Below are positions 1 to 10,494 of a stretch of DNA of 64,000 bases, one piece after another. Within the stretch, counting starts at the first letter, position 1. Every line of letters starts with the position of its first letter. The position numbers and the translations under genes were made by a program. The notes beneath the pieces were generated by a model. That model did no database searches and was not told the DNA's origin. It saw only the letters and a program-made list of their open reading frames with translations. Location of the stretch: NCBI RefSeq assembly GCF_050003625.1, contig NC_134397.1, forward strand, positions 271,926,070 through 271,990,069, in the 5' to 3' direction. The stretch is from Haematobia irritans. Taxonomy: Eukaryota; Arthropoda; Insecta; Diptera; Muscidae.

Positions 1-1056
1 AAGAACATACTTTTCTCTCCGTATATACACAACAACAATTGGCAGTTCCCATAAAATAAAACTAAACATTTTAATTTCTACTTGCAAAAATCTATTCTAG
101 GTTACAGTGGTGTGGAAGGTGTGCATAACATAAATTTTTAATTGAACCAATTAAAAAATTAATTGAATGTGTGAATTGATATCTGCAATTATTTTTTTAA
201 TCAAATATATTTTTGTTTCTAATTTAATGTTGATACTATCATTGTCGTGATTCAAAAAAATTTCAATTAAAAAATAAATTTGGATCAATCGTTATTGAGT
301 CAGAAAAAAATTGCTGTGCGTAGGTTAAACAAAGTCATGTCAGCTTTCCGGTTAGAATGCATAATATTTCACGAAAATCACTGTGTCATCTATTATACGA
401 TTACCAAACCAATAGAATAAGAAACAATTCAAAAGCACAAACCACAAATGAGGTCAAGGATATTCAAATCGACTACGCCATTTAACACACACACGCACAC
501 AGAATCAAAGAAGTACGCAATGTATGGCGATTAACATCTGCGCAGTCGCAATGTGCCAAACAAATGACAACAGAACGTGGAATCCATCATTTTAATACTT
601 TTAAGCAAGCATTGAACAAATGTTTTTCTGGGGGATTTTTTTAATGGCGGTGTTTGCATGTAGACATGCTCAGTACTTACCTCCAATAACAATTGTCTAA
701 TACAGCTGTCATAAAATGTTTGAACATAATAGCCTAAAAGGAAACCTTCCTAAGATAATTCTGATTTATTTACTACATCACGTACTATAATCCCTCGAAA
801 ACCTGTCTCGGTGACAAAAAGAACTCATCTCTAACATATAACCAAAGAAATATGTTTGGATGTAACAACAACATAACATATGTTATAACAAATACCACAA
901 TCTGGTTTTAAAGAGATGTGATACTGGCGCTAAAATATAGCCCAATGACCAGGTTTGACATTGAACTTGTGATAATGTTACGTGCTCAAGTACACTAATT
1001 GCCATAATTGGTCCATCACGTATCCATTACGTATTGTTTTGGTTTATGGGAAAAAG
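1..1056. other. Unassigned AT-rich DNA with an M3 MITE fragment
   Basis: No coding potential is visible. Positions about 140-320 carry interleaved AATTGA/TCAATT motifs typical of the M3 MITE family seen complete at 13232-13805, so this part is probably a decayed M3 copy. The stretch 330-1056 looks low-copy: I find no second copy of it in the window, no long frame and no terminal repeats. A short CA/CG-rich run lies near 485-500. Confidence 0.4.
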
Positions 1057-1097
1057 TAGGGAGTCACCATGGTGCAATGACTAGAATGCCTACCTTG
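1057..1097 (+). repeat. S1 SINE head fragment
   Basis: The bases resemble the first 40 nt of the tRNA-derived S1 SINE (compare 7171-7210): a GGAGCCACCGTGGTGCAATG-like start with several mismatches, followed by a CCTTGCA-like stretch. The fragment is cut by the start of M1 copy a. Confidence 0.6.
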
Positions 1098-2200
1098 CAC
1101 TGAAAAAACTATTTACGTGATATTAAAGATTACGCAACCTAAATTTTAGGATGCAAAATTTACAAAATATTAAGGACAAATTTTCTTTAAAATAATGAAA
1201 TTTTAATTAAAATAAAGTTTATAATCTTTGCTTCAAAAATGTTGTTCATTTAATTTAGGACACAAATTTTATACATTTGCGTCCCTCCATTAAAGTCGCA
1301 TGTCTTTGAACTAAGGCTAATTTTTCTTACAGTAAAGAAACACATTTTTGATTTGAAGAAATTGTCCTTAAATTAAGTGAAATATTGAAACTTTAGATTT
1401 AAGATAAAAACGCTTCAAATATAGGCTAAGACTTATTTTGAGAATTTAGCGTCTTCGGCTTAAAGTTAATTTTTATACCCGGCGCCACACTGTGGAACAG
1501 GGTATTATAAGTTAGTGCATATGTTTGTAACACCGAGAAGGAGACGAGATAGACACATGGTGTCTTTGGCAATAATGCTCAGGGTTGGTCCCTGAGTCGA
1601 TATAACCATGTCCGTCTGTCCGTCTTTCCGTCCGTCCGTCCGTCTGTCTGTGAACACATTTTTGTGATCAAAGTCTAGGTCGCAATTTAAGTCCAATCGC
1701 CTTCAAATTTGGCACATGTTCCTAATTTGGGTCAGAATAGAACCCTATTGATTTTGGAAGAAATCGGTTCAGATTTAGATATAGCTCCCATATATATCTT
1801 TCGCCCGATATGCACTAATATGGACCCAGCAGCCAGAGTTTTATACCGATTTTCTTGAAATTTTGTACAAACATAACACTTAGTCGTATAGTCAAGTGTG
1901 AAAAATTTGATTGAAATCGGTTCAGATTTAGATATAGCTCCCATATGTATCTTTCGCCCGATATGGACTTATATGGCCCCAGAAGCCAGATTTTTGGCCG
2001 AATTTGGTTGACATTTTGCACTAGGAGTACAATTAGTAGTATAGTCAAGTGTGCAAAATTTGATTGAAATCGGTTCAGATTTATATATAGCTCCCATATA
2101 TAGCTTTCGCCCGATTTACACTCATATGACCACAGAGGCCAATTTTTTACTTCGATTTAGTTGAAATTTTGCACAGGGAGTAGAATCAACATTGTAGCTA

Positions 2201-3179
2201 CACGGATGAAACAGACTGTTTTTCATATGTTTGGCTATAAACATTATATGTTTGGAACACAAATTTTTAAACACAATATTTTTGAGTGCAAGCATATAAT
2301 GTTCATAAACTAGCATAACATGTTTGGGACATATATGTTAATATGTTAGAACATATTATGTTTGGGACATAAAATGTTTTTAAATATAATATGCTTGGAT
2401 GCAAACATATATTAATTTAGAAATAGCCTATAAACATATATGTGTTTAGTAGCTTGGAGCGCTATTTAACAGGGAGCCATATTGAATTAAGTTGGTGGTT
2501 GTTGCTTGTTATTACAAAATTAACATTTTATTTTTCCTTGGGCAATTGATCAGCTACTTCTTTGATCCTTACAAACTGTATGGTCCGCTGTTCGAATCCC
2601 CGTCCGGCAAAAGGTAAAATTAAAATAAAAAAAATCATACAATTGAATAATTTCTTCTACAATGTTTGTATTACAGAAAAAGGTACTAAGAACTAAAAAA
2701 TCTCGTGGAAGTGAGAAAGATGTGGGGGAATATACAATTGAGCAGAAACAAAATTTTGAGCATTCAGGTCGAAAACCTATGTTGTTAGCACCTATATTAC
2801 CTGTTTATTTTCATAATTCATTGTGATTGTAAATATATAAATAAATAAATAAGTAAAATTTTGAGCACAATATTGTTTGGGAGAATTTTTTTTAAGCATA
2901 TAATATTTTTGGGTGCAAAATGCTTCCAAACATATTATATGTTCACATAATAACATATTGTTTTTTGGAAGACAACATTATTGAATTTGGATGCAAAAAT
3001 ACAAAATTTTTGGAACTTAGACTACCCAAACATATATTGTTTAGACCAATATGCTTTCAAACATATTATATATTGGAAGAGATCAAACATATAAATGTTT
3101 GGGCAATACCCAAAAATGTATATGCTTGAAGCAAAATATGTTTGGGAGTATATGTTACAGAAGCGATTTTTTGTGAGCG
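2201..3179 (+). mobile_element. M5 MITE copy a (ATATGTTTGG family)
   Basis: It is flanked by TA at 2199-2200 and 3180-3181. The body is rich in ATATGTTTGG and its complement, arranged as long degenerate inverted arms. Removing it restores the HINE sequence found uninterrupted near 28246-28276, which fixes the boundaries. The core contains one tRNA-like module with a B-box-like GTTCGAATCCC (about 2551-2612), followed by an intron-like GT...AG segment at 2614-2676. The other copy lies at 48145-49130. Confidence 0.75.
2551..2612 (+). repeat. tRNA-like module T2 in M5 copy a
   Basis: It contains CTTACAAACTGTATGGTCCG and then GTTCGAATCCC, close to an RNA polymerase III B box. It matches the T2 module at 48749-48820 and, reversed, at 34806-34880. 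The A-box region is degraded. It is not a functional tRNA gene: there is no clean acceptor stem pairing. Confidence 0.55.
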
Positions 3180-3694
3180 TATATGCGTGCCAAATTTGGT
3201 TGTAATCGGTTCAGAGTTAGATATAGCTCCCATATATATGTTTTCTGATTTCGACAAAAATGGTCAAAATACCAACATTTTCCTTGTAAAATCGCCACTG
3301 CTTAGTCGAAAAGTTGTAAAAATGACTCTAATTTGCCTAAACTTCTAATACATATATATCCAGCGATAAATCATAAATAAACTTTTGCGAAGTTTCCTTA
3401 AAATTGCTTCAGATTTAAATGTTTCCCATATTTTTTTTACTAACATTGTGTTCCACCCCAGGTGCATTAAATTCTGTCCAGATCGAGTTTAAATGTATGT
3501 ATTTGGGACAAACCATAATATATAGCCCCCAACACAGTTGACGGAAGTGATATGGTATCGAAAAGTGGTGCAGGGTATAATATAGTCGGCCCCGCCCGAC
3601 TTTAGACTTTCCTTACTTGTTTTGAATTAATTTAATACCAAAATCCTTAAGGGAAGGTCAAAATCTTTGAATCCAAGTAAACTTTTGTTGAGTG

Positions 3695-3848
3695 TACATA
3701 TTGACTGCCTTGGGTGATATCCCACAGTTTGCAATTGAGATTAAGATATTAATTTCATCTCAATTAAATAATCCATTTTTTGTTATTTGGAAAACGAAGC
3801 CTTGCACAAAGACATAATTGTTTTCTGATTCAATAACGACATTAATTC
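3695..3848. other. Unassigned 150-bp spacer
   Basis: AT-rich sequence with a few AATTGA/TCAATT words that could be M3 remnants. No frame or terminal repeat was seen. Confidence 0.3.
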
Positions 3849-4268
3849 GATGTCTACATTCCAAAGTGCGCTATGTCTAAAAAGTGAATTTTACAGGAAA
3901 CAAGAAACAAGTTTTGTTTTTTGAAATTTCTCAAAACTCGTATAAGATAGAAATTTCCTTATTTTCGGTCTCAAAATCATATTTTTTACAATTTTTTTTT
4001 TGTATGTACGAACTCAAAATAGTGATAATAGAACATGGCTAAAAATGACTTAGACCACTTTAGACCGAACAAAACTTTTTGCCCTTTTTGGATTGGATAT
4101 TTTTTAAAACTTTAGACACAGGCGATATTAACCATAACTTTTGATAGAAATGTCCAATAAATTCGAACTTTTGACGGGATGCAATTCACATCAATCTGAA
4201 TAAAAAACAGCGAATTCCATCAAAACATGCTAAGTCGACTTAACGTACTCTGGAATGAGGACATCGTT
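3849..4268. mobile_element. Palindromic-ended MITE (M9), single copy
   Basis: The left end CGATGTCTACATTCCAAAG reappears inverted at the right end (CTCTGGAATGAGGACATCG), and the similarity extends about 33 bp inward with a few mismatches. There is no coding frame inside. The target duplication is unclear. The call rests on the inverted repeat alone. Confidence 0.5.
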
Positions 4269-4269
4269 T

Positions 4270-4825
4270 TATAGCTGAAGATAAACTATGAGATACACAG
4301 GAATGTTAACATCATTAGTGAGAGGGATAAACTACCGCTGAAAAACTTTTTGGTGCTCAGTCGAAACGGCAATCTAGCGTTGAGAGTACATCTATGCCGA
4401 CAGGAGCAGCGGAGTAGTGGTGTATGTAAGACGTTTTAGGAAGATGTTACTATGAACACTACCTATGCCTGGCCATTCTTGAAACCGGGCACTGGAAACA
4501 AATTAGGCAATTCGTCTAAGAAGTTAGAGCACACAAATTATGACATGGGTGTATATAGGCCCCCATACGACAGCGAATGTTGGATCCTCTTTTCAATCTA
4601 ACCTAACCTAGATATATCAAGTTCATCAGGATTATTTTAAGTATTATTTTTTAAGTGTCTCTGTGCTTTAATTTTTTCAAATGATTATGAATTTTTACTC
4701 ATCTGGTAAAAAAACTAAGATTTTCAATAATAGTTAACATTTAATATTCCCGTTCGATTTAACGAATTTTTCTAAATAACGAAAGGGCCTGACAATATAT
4801 CGTTCGTTAAACCGAGCTTCGACTG
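4270..4825 (-). mobile_element. Pogo-like non-autonomous element, truncated copy
   Basis: It ends in AGCTTCGACTG with TA at 4826-4827, the complement of the CAGTCGAAGCT terminus at 9898. Its body is the reverse complement of 9898-10390 (shared words include the GCCTGGCC/GGCCAGGC and CTCCGCTGCTGC/GCAGCGGAG blocks). The inner side is truncated, so only one terminus remains. TIRs of the CAGTCGAA type with TA duplications fit the pogo/Tigger branch of Tc1/mariner. Confidence 0.65.
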
Positions 4826-4827
4826 TA

Positions 4828-6534
4828 TGTTTGAAGCAGACGTGTTCTATATTCCCCATGATCTTGACACATGTTTAAGGTGATCATATTCCTTCTGTGG
4901 GTTTGATACATTATCACATTAAAATTAACCTCTCATAAGTGGTCACTTCCTAAATATGGGAAAAATTTAGGCCTCCGTAGGTTTTCACTTTTGAGAGGTT
5001 TCATTGTATATGGAACTTATGTCTAAATCTGAACCTATTTGAACCAAATTAAACACACTTTTTAAGTGTATTTTCCCCATTTTGCTAACTTTAACCGCCC
5101 AAATATGGACAAAATTTAGGCTACCGTGGGTGTCCACTTCTGAGTAGTTTCACTGTATATATTTGGCACACCTTAATGTGTATCTTTCCCCATTTGAAAA
5201 ATTTCAAGTAAATCGGATGCAAATAGTGCACTCTGTAGCCTTAAAAATACAGATCGAACAAAAGATATACATTCCCTTCAGAACATTAATATCGTCCAAA
5301 CATACTTGGATTCCCATATTAATTTCAATACGACAAACTAACGATAATTTGCGGGGGAAACCTAGGAAAATAGTTCGTTAACCATATGTCCCTAACATTA
5401 CTTAGGACTACCTAATTGTTACACTTTATTCAAAACCATTCCTTTAACATTCCATAAATGTTTTGTTTAATGCTATATATTTTCAAATCACATTAATAAA
5501 GAGCAAACGAAATTAATGATCCAAAGTCAACAGAAAAAAGGCACTTGCGATTCAAATTGGTTTCGGTTACTCTTGACCAAATTGCGGTTGGTCAATCAAT
5601 GTAATTCGTAGTCATCATTGTCTTCAGTACACATTCATGTAAGGTGTTTGCATGGCATTTTCAATATCAAAATCATAGCAAACTTTGAACGTTTGATCGA
5701 CAAATGAACGTGCTGAGCGAAAAACAACACACAAAATAAATACCAGCGTCAGTTTTCAAACAATGTCCAAGATTGTTTTCGGCAGCCGTGAATGTTTCTG
5801 TTTTTCTGTTGATTCGTCTTGACGCCTGCAATGAGTAAATGACCCACCATATTGATGGACTAGTCCAAGTTACCATCTTCAATGTTGTAGGCCTATAAGT
5901 GTTAACCGTAAATCCAAACACCCATTTCACGTTAAATTGCCCAATACTCCTTCTGGTCTTCGTGCTGCGAACGCAGAAAAGATCATCACTACTATCTGCC
6001 AACTACCGAACATTGGCCGTCAAAACGTGCAAAAGTCCGAAGCACGAGCAATGTATGCTACATTAAGGCAAGGTTTGTATGCTCTGCCGTACCTCCATTA
6101 CCTGTAGTGCTTTGCGAATGTCAATGCGTGCATACGCATAAAAATATCTTGACATTATTTGTGGGAACACAATAGCTTGAATTTTATCGAATTATAAATA
6201 CATTTTCCGATATTTGGAATCGCAAATCGTAAGAATATGTTTATTGTAACTAATCAAGTTCGATAGTATCTCAGACTTCAATCCATTCTAAAAATCTCAT
6301 TTGAGAAAACAATATTGTTAATTTTAAGTTTATATTTTTTTGCGATGATAAAATAACAACAAATGAAATATTTGTGGTTCCGATTATTGGAACAATAGCA
6401 ATGGTAATTAGACATTTGAACATTTCCGCAGATGTTTTATCTTTCAAGCAAAAAAGTTGATGTTTTTCCAGGAGCATCCAAGATGTAACAGCATTTTTAC
6501 ATTATTTAACTGAGACAGATATTCACCTAACATG
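4828..6534. other. Unassigned, mostly low-copy DNA
   Basis: A short M8-like terminus (GTGATCATATTCCTTCTGTGG) lies near 4880-4902. Two related blocks near 4930-5010 and 5080-5160 share words such as TAGG(T)TTTCACTT, suggesting an old repeat. The part 5500-6130 is less AT-rich and finds no partner in the window. A minus-strand frame at 5673-6002 (109 codons) lies here, but it resembles nothing I know, and no splice or promoter context supports it. This is the best candidate for host DNA in the first 10 kb. Confidence 0.3.
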
Positions 6535-6900
6535 AAAATTTATGAAACCTAAATTTTAGGGTATGCACACATTTTAATTAAAAGAAATTTCTTCATCTTT
6601 CATTTAAAAATCATTCATTAAATTCAGAATACACATCTGGCATGGCTTTGTTAAAGTACTTATGTTAAAGTCTTATGGCAAAATTTTTCTCAAAAAAAAA
6701 CAAAACACTTGTAATTTAAGGAAGCAAATTTTAAATATAAACTAAGGCTTAATGTGAGTATTGAGAATCTTTGTTTAAAGCATTTTTTTTAATTAAGTAA
6801 AACATTTATTACATAAACTTCTCTTATAATTTTTTTAACTGACATTTATTTGTATCTTATTTTTTAATATATCGCAATAGAATGAAAATTCTATAAATGA
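6535..6900 (+). mobile_element. Diverged M1 MITE copy
   Basis: Fragments of the M1 body appear in order: AACCTAAATTTTAGG, an AAGGAAGCAAATTT-like block, CTAAGGCTTA, and GAAAATTCTATAAATGAG near the right. The termini are not recognisable. M2 copy a follows directly. Confidence 0.5.
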
Positions 6901-6907
6901 GAGCCTA

Positions 6908-7798
6908 CACCCAGAAAAAAGGGGCTCTAATGCCAACTGAACTTTATTTTAGTTCATGAAGATTAGTTGATTTTAGTTAAATTTTGCACAATATGGGTAA
7001 ATGTTCGTTATTTGAATAATTTTTTGATAACTTTAATGATGTGAACTAAAAATAAGAAAAAAAGTTGTATACAAATATAGTGCACAATTTTACTAAAAAA
7101 TAAAATAGTTCATATTTTCCTAAAATGGCAGAAGTTTGCTTAAATTGAGTTCATAAGTCTCTCAAATGAGTGGGAGCCACCGTGGTGCAATGGTTAGCAT
7201 GCCCGCCTTGCATACACAAGGTCGTGGGTTCGATTCCTGCTTCGACCGAAAACCAAAAAGTTTTTCAGTGGTGGATTATCCCACCTCATTAATGCTGGTG
7301 CCATTTCTGAGGGTTTCAAGGCTTCTCTAAGTGGTTTCACTGCAATGTGGAACGCCGTTCGGACTCGGCTATAAAAATGAGGTCCCTTGTCATTGAACTT
7401 AACATGGAATCGGGCAGCACTCAGTGATAAGAGAGAAGTTCACCAATGTGGTATCACAATGGGCTGAATAGTCTAAGTGAGCCTGATACATCGGGCTGCC
7501 ACCTAACCTAACCTAACCTAAGTCTCTCAAAAGAGTAAAGTTTACTAAAATTGTACCTGTCATGAACTTCGTATAGCGCTAGAGACATTTTAACAATTTT
7601 TAAATCCACTTTTTTCTTTCAGCATATGAAATTTTCTTAAACAAGAGAAAAAAATTCATTTTTTTAAATAAATTTTCTTCAATTTGACAAAAAATATTAA
7701 CTTATTTGTAACATGTTGCAATTAGAAAACTATTTTAGTTAAAATTTTCTAAAAAAAATCTACATTTTCTTCCACTGTGGGTTCACTTTTTTTGGGTG
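6908..7798 (-). mobile_element. M2 MITE copy a, split by SINE S1a
   Basis: TA at 6906-6907 and 7799-7800 flank ends CACCCAGAAAAAAGG and TTTTTTGGGTG. The body matches, reversed, the complete M2 at 52768-53282 (GGGTTCACT at the right, TTTTAGTTCATGAA at the left). A 349-bp SINE with a 16-bp target duplication interrupts it. Confidence 0.75.
7171..7519 (+). mobile_element. SINE S1a, full length with target duplication
   Basis: A tRNA-derived head (about 7174-7248) has an A-box-like TGGTGCAATGGTTAG and a B box GGTTCGATTCC. A conserved body follows (TTTTTCAGTGGTGGATTATC, GCCGTTCGGACTCGGC, CACCAATGTGGTATCAC) and a tail of CCTAA repeats. The flanking duplication is AAGTCTCTCAAATGAG at 7155-7170 and AAGTCTCTCAAAAGAG at 7520-7535, one mismatch in 16. 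The head should be transcribed by RNA polymerase III. Retroposition needs a LINE partner, which is not identified here. Other copies: 38044-38399 plus several fragments. Confidence 0.9.
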
Positions 7799-8415
7799 TA
7801 GATTTAGAGCTGGATATCTCACTCACTCGCATGAAATTTGCTCCTCCAAGAGGCTACAAAACCAAATCTCGGGATCGGTTTATATGGGGGCTATAAATGA
7901 TTATGGTCAAATCTGGTGGTCGGTTTATATGGGGGCTATATATAATTATTGACCGATATGGACCAATTTTTGCATGGTCATAAGAGACCTTATACTAACA
8001 CCATGTACCAAATTTCAGCCGGATCGGATGAAATTTGCTTCTCTTAGAGGCTCCGCAAGCCAAATCGGGGGATCGGTTTATATAATATAATTATGAACCG
8101 ATGTGAACCAATTTTTGCATGGTTGATAGAGACCATATACTAACACCATGTACCAAATTTCAGCCGGATCGGATGAAAATTGCTTCTCTTAGAGGACTCG
8201 CAAGCCAAAATTGGGGGTCTGTTTATATGGGGGCTATACGTAAAAGTGGACCGATATGGCTCATTTGCAATACCATCCGACCTGCATCAATAGCAACTAC
8301 TTGTGCCAAGTTTCAAGTCGATAGCTTGTTTCGTTCGGAAGTTAGCGTGATTTCAACAGACGGACGGACGGACATGCTCAGATTGACTCAGAATTTCACC
8401 ACGACCCAGAATATA

Positions 8416-9348
8416 AAGGGTGATTTGTTAAGAGCTTGATAACTTTTTTTAAAAAAAAAACGCATAAAATTTGCAAAATCTCATCGGTTCTTTATTTGAA
8501 ACGTTAGATTGGTCCATGACATTTACTTTTTGAAGATAATTTCATTTAAATGTTGACCGCGGCTGCGTCTTAGGTGGTCCATTCGGAAAGTCCAATTTTG
8601 GGCAACTTTTTCGAGCATTTCGGCCGGAATAGCCCGAATTTCTTCGGAAATGTTGTCTTCCAAAGCTGGAATAGTTGCTGGCTTATTTCTGTAGACTTTA
8701 GACTTGACGTAGCCCCACAAAAAATAGTCTAAAGGCGTCAAATCGCATGATCTTGGTGGCCAACTTACCGGTCCATTTCTTGAGATGAATTGTTCTCCGA
8801 AGTTTTCCCTCAAAATGGCCATAGAATCGCGAGCTGTGTGGCATATAGCGACATCTTGTTGAAACCACATGTCAACCAAGTTCAGTTCTTCCATTTTTGG
8901 CAACAAAAAGTTTGTTAGCATCGAACGATAGCGATCGCCATTCACCGTAACGTTGCGTCCAACAGCATCTTTGAAAAAATACGGTCCAATGATTCCACAA
9001 GCGTACAAACCACACCAAACAGTGCATTTTTCGGGATGCATGGGCAGTTCTTGAACGGCTTCTGGTTGCTCTTCACTCCAAATGCGGCAATTTTGCTTAT
9101 TTACGTAGCCATTCAACCAGAAATGAGCCTCATCGCTGAACAAAATTTGTCGATAAAAAAGCGGATTTTCTGCCAACTTTTCTAGGGCCCATTCACTGAA
9201 AATTCGACGTTGTGGCAGATCGTAAGTCTATTCATGATGAAATGTCAAAGCATACTGAGCATCTTTCTCTTTGACACCATGTCTGAAATCCCACGTGATC
9301 TGTCAAATACTAATGCATGAAAATCCTAACCTCAAAAGAATCACCCTT
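8416..9348 (-). mobile_element. DD41D (rosa-like) mariner, internally deleted
   Basis: The termini AAGGGTGATT and AATCACCCTT are perfect inverted repeats of at least 10 bp, flanked by TA at 8414-8415 and 9349-9350. The insertion interrupts the conserved HINE 5' block. At 933 bp it is shorter than the roughly 1.3 kb expected for a complete family member. The missing part is the N-terminal DNA-binding region of the transposase. Perfect ends plus internal loss make it a non-autonomous derivative. Confidence 0.85.
8523..9214 (-). pseudogene. DD41D Tc1/mariner transposase, catalytic domain only
   Basis: The reading frame gives the DDE domain of an IS630/Tc1/mariner transposase, which would cut and rejoin element ends in the nucleus. 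The first acidic residue is in FSDEAHFWLNGYVNKQN, the second in WFQQD, the third in SCDLTPLDYFLWGY. I count 41 residues between the second and third, the spacing of the DD41D (rosa) group. The family block CGIIGPYFF lies between the first and second. The frame is open from about 9214, and an ATG at 9176 gives 217 codons. The N-terminal helix-turn-helix region is absent: upstream of 9214 the sequence jumps to what looks like the 5' leader. The usual Gly after QQD is Val. The catalytic domain reads through without a stop, so the copy is fairly young, but it cannot encode a complete enzyme. Confidence 0.85.
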
Positions 9349-9442
9349 TATATACCTTATGGGGTCTTAGATCAATATTTCGATGTGTTACAAGCGGAAT
9401 GACAAAGTTAATATACCCCCCATCCAATGGTGGAGGGTATAA

Positions 9443-9897
9443 AAATCATTGGCGCCAAATCATGACCATTTTAACCATACGGTGGTTCATTGTTAGGTTA
9501 GGTGGCAGCCCGATGTATCGGCTCACTTAGACTATTCAGTCCATTGTGATACCACATTGGTGAACTTCTCTCTTATCACTGAGTGCTGCTCGATTCCATG
9601 TTAAGCTCAATGACAAGGGACCTCATTTTCCCGCCTTTACTATTTTTGGGAATCGTACGAAAATTTCCTTGTGCTTTAGTTCATATTGAACTTATGTATA
9701 CGGTCATTGAACTTTATACCCACGTTTAGTTCATAAAATTTTGAGACATACTTAAAAACAGGAAAATTTCATTTCATTTCATTAGCGTTAGTTTCTACGG
9801 ATGTAGATTTCGAGTTAGAAAGCTTCTTACAAATGTCTTCATTTTAATTGTGGAAATGGCATTGTTACTGCTGACTCAACAATAAATAAATAAAATA
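9443..9897. other. Spacer with SINE and M2 fragments
   Basis: Positions 9492-9630 are an inverted 3' part of SINE S1 (CCTAA tail complement, then the TATTCAGTCCATTGTGATAC block). Positions 9655-9770 hold M2-like words (TTAGTTCAT, ACTTTATACC). The rest is unassigned. Confidence 0.55.
9492..9630 (-). repeat. SINE S1 3' fragment
   Basis: Reverse complement of the S1 3' half, from the CCTAA tail to the GAGGTCCCTTGTCATTGA block. The tRNA-derived head is missing. Confidence 0.8.
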
Positions 9898-10494
9898 CAG
9901 TCGAAGCTCGGTTTAACGAACGATATATTGTAAGGCCCTTTCTTTATTTAGAAAAAATCGCTAAATCGAACGGTAATTTGTTATCAGATGAGTAAAAATC
10001 CATAAGTATTTGGCAAGATTAAACTACAGAGGCACTTAAAAAATATTACTTTAAATAATCCTTAAAAACTGATATATCTAAGTGAGGTTAGATTGAAAAT
10101 AGGATCCGAGATTAGCTGTCTTATGGGGGCCTATATTCACGCAATATTTGTGTGCTCTGACTTCTTAGCCTAATTTTTTTCAGTCCCCGGGTTTCAAGAT
10201 GGGCCAGGCATAGGTAGTGTTCGTAGTAACATCTTCATACTATAAACGTCCTACATACACCATTACTCCGCTGCTGCTTCTGTCGGCAACGCTAACTTAC
10301 CATTTCGACCGAGCACCAACACAGTTTTTCAGCGGTAGGTTAATGTTGACATTTCTGTGTATTCCATAGTTTCTCTTCAGCTATAAGAAGAAGGTTCCTG
10401 GTCATTGAGGTAAATATAGAATCGGATAACACCATTACTAAGAGAAAAATGCACCACCTGTCCAACTGGCGATCCTACGAAAATTTGGTGTATA

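Larger units (their letters stand above)
1472..3619 (+). mobile_element. HINE-1, DINE-1-like Helitron-related element, split by M5
   Basis: It begins TTATACCC and has a GTCY microsatellite near 1609-1650 (GTCCGTCTGTCC type). An internal array of about 152-bp units follows, each containing ATAGCTCCCATATAT. The 3' end carries an imperfect hairpin (AGTCGG ... CCGACT, about 3586-3604) about 15 nt before a terminal CTTG at a T run. These are the known traits of DINE-1/Helentron-associated INEs: short subterminal repeats, a GTCY block, a 3' hairpin and no target duplication. There is no Rep/helicase gene, so it is non-autonomous. M5 copy a interrupts it at 2201-3179. Confidence 0.8.
1098..3694 (+). 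mobile_element. M1 MITE copy a, split by HINE-1
   Basis: The left end reads CACTGAAAAAACTATTTACG, followed by the M1 body (ACGCAACCTAAATTTTAGG near 1132-1150). The body stops at about 1471, where HINE-1 begins, and resumes at 3620 with the M1 right end (TCAAAATCTTTGAATCCAAG, then an end reading TTGAGTG). TA follows at 3695. The termini are imperfect inverted repeats and the interior has no frame, so this is a non-autonomous Tc1/mariner-type MITE. Confidence 0.75.
7830..9442 (-). mobile_element. HINE, 3'-truncated, split by DD41D mariner
   Basis: Reading leftward from 9442, the 5' end TTATACCC is followed by a GACGGACGGACGG block at 8361-8372 (GTCY on this strand). About 150-bp units with GGTTTATATGGGGGCTATA follow, and the copy breaks off near 7830 without the 3' hairpin. 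The repeat units leave an open frame on the plus strand at 8119-8439, which I regard as a by-product of the array. Confidence 0.75.

Noticed and set aside
5673..6002. 109-codon minus-strand frame in a low-copy region
   Set aside because: No motif, no recognisable homology and no splice or promoter context. Frames of this length occur by chance in 64 kb. The region is kept only as possible host DNA.
7174..7248. Functional tRNA gene at the SINE head
   Set aside because: It is continuous with the SINE body and tail and has target duplications. The anticodon loop is irregular.
7500..7520. Insect telomeric repeat (TTAGG complement)
   Set aside because: Only two to three units, at the tail of a SINE. 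The same tail occurs at other S1 copies.
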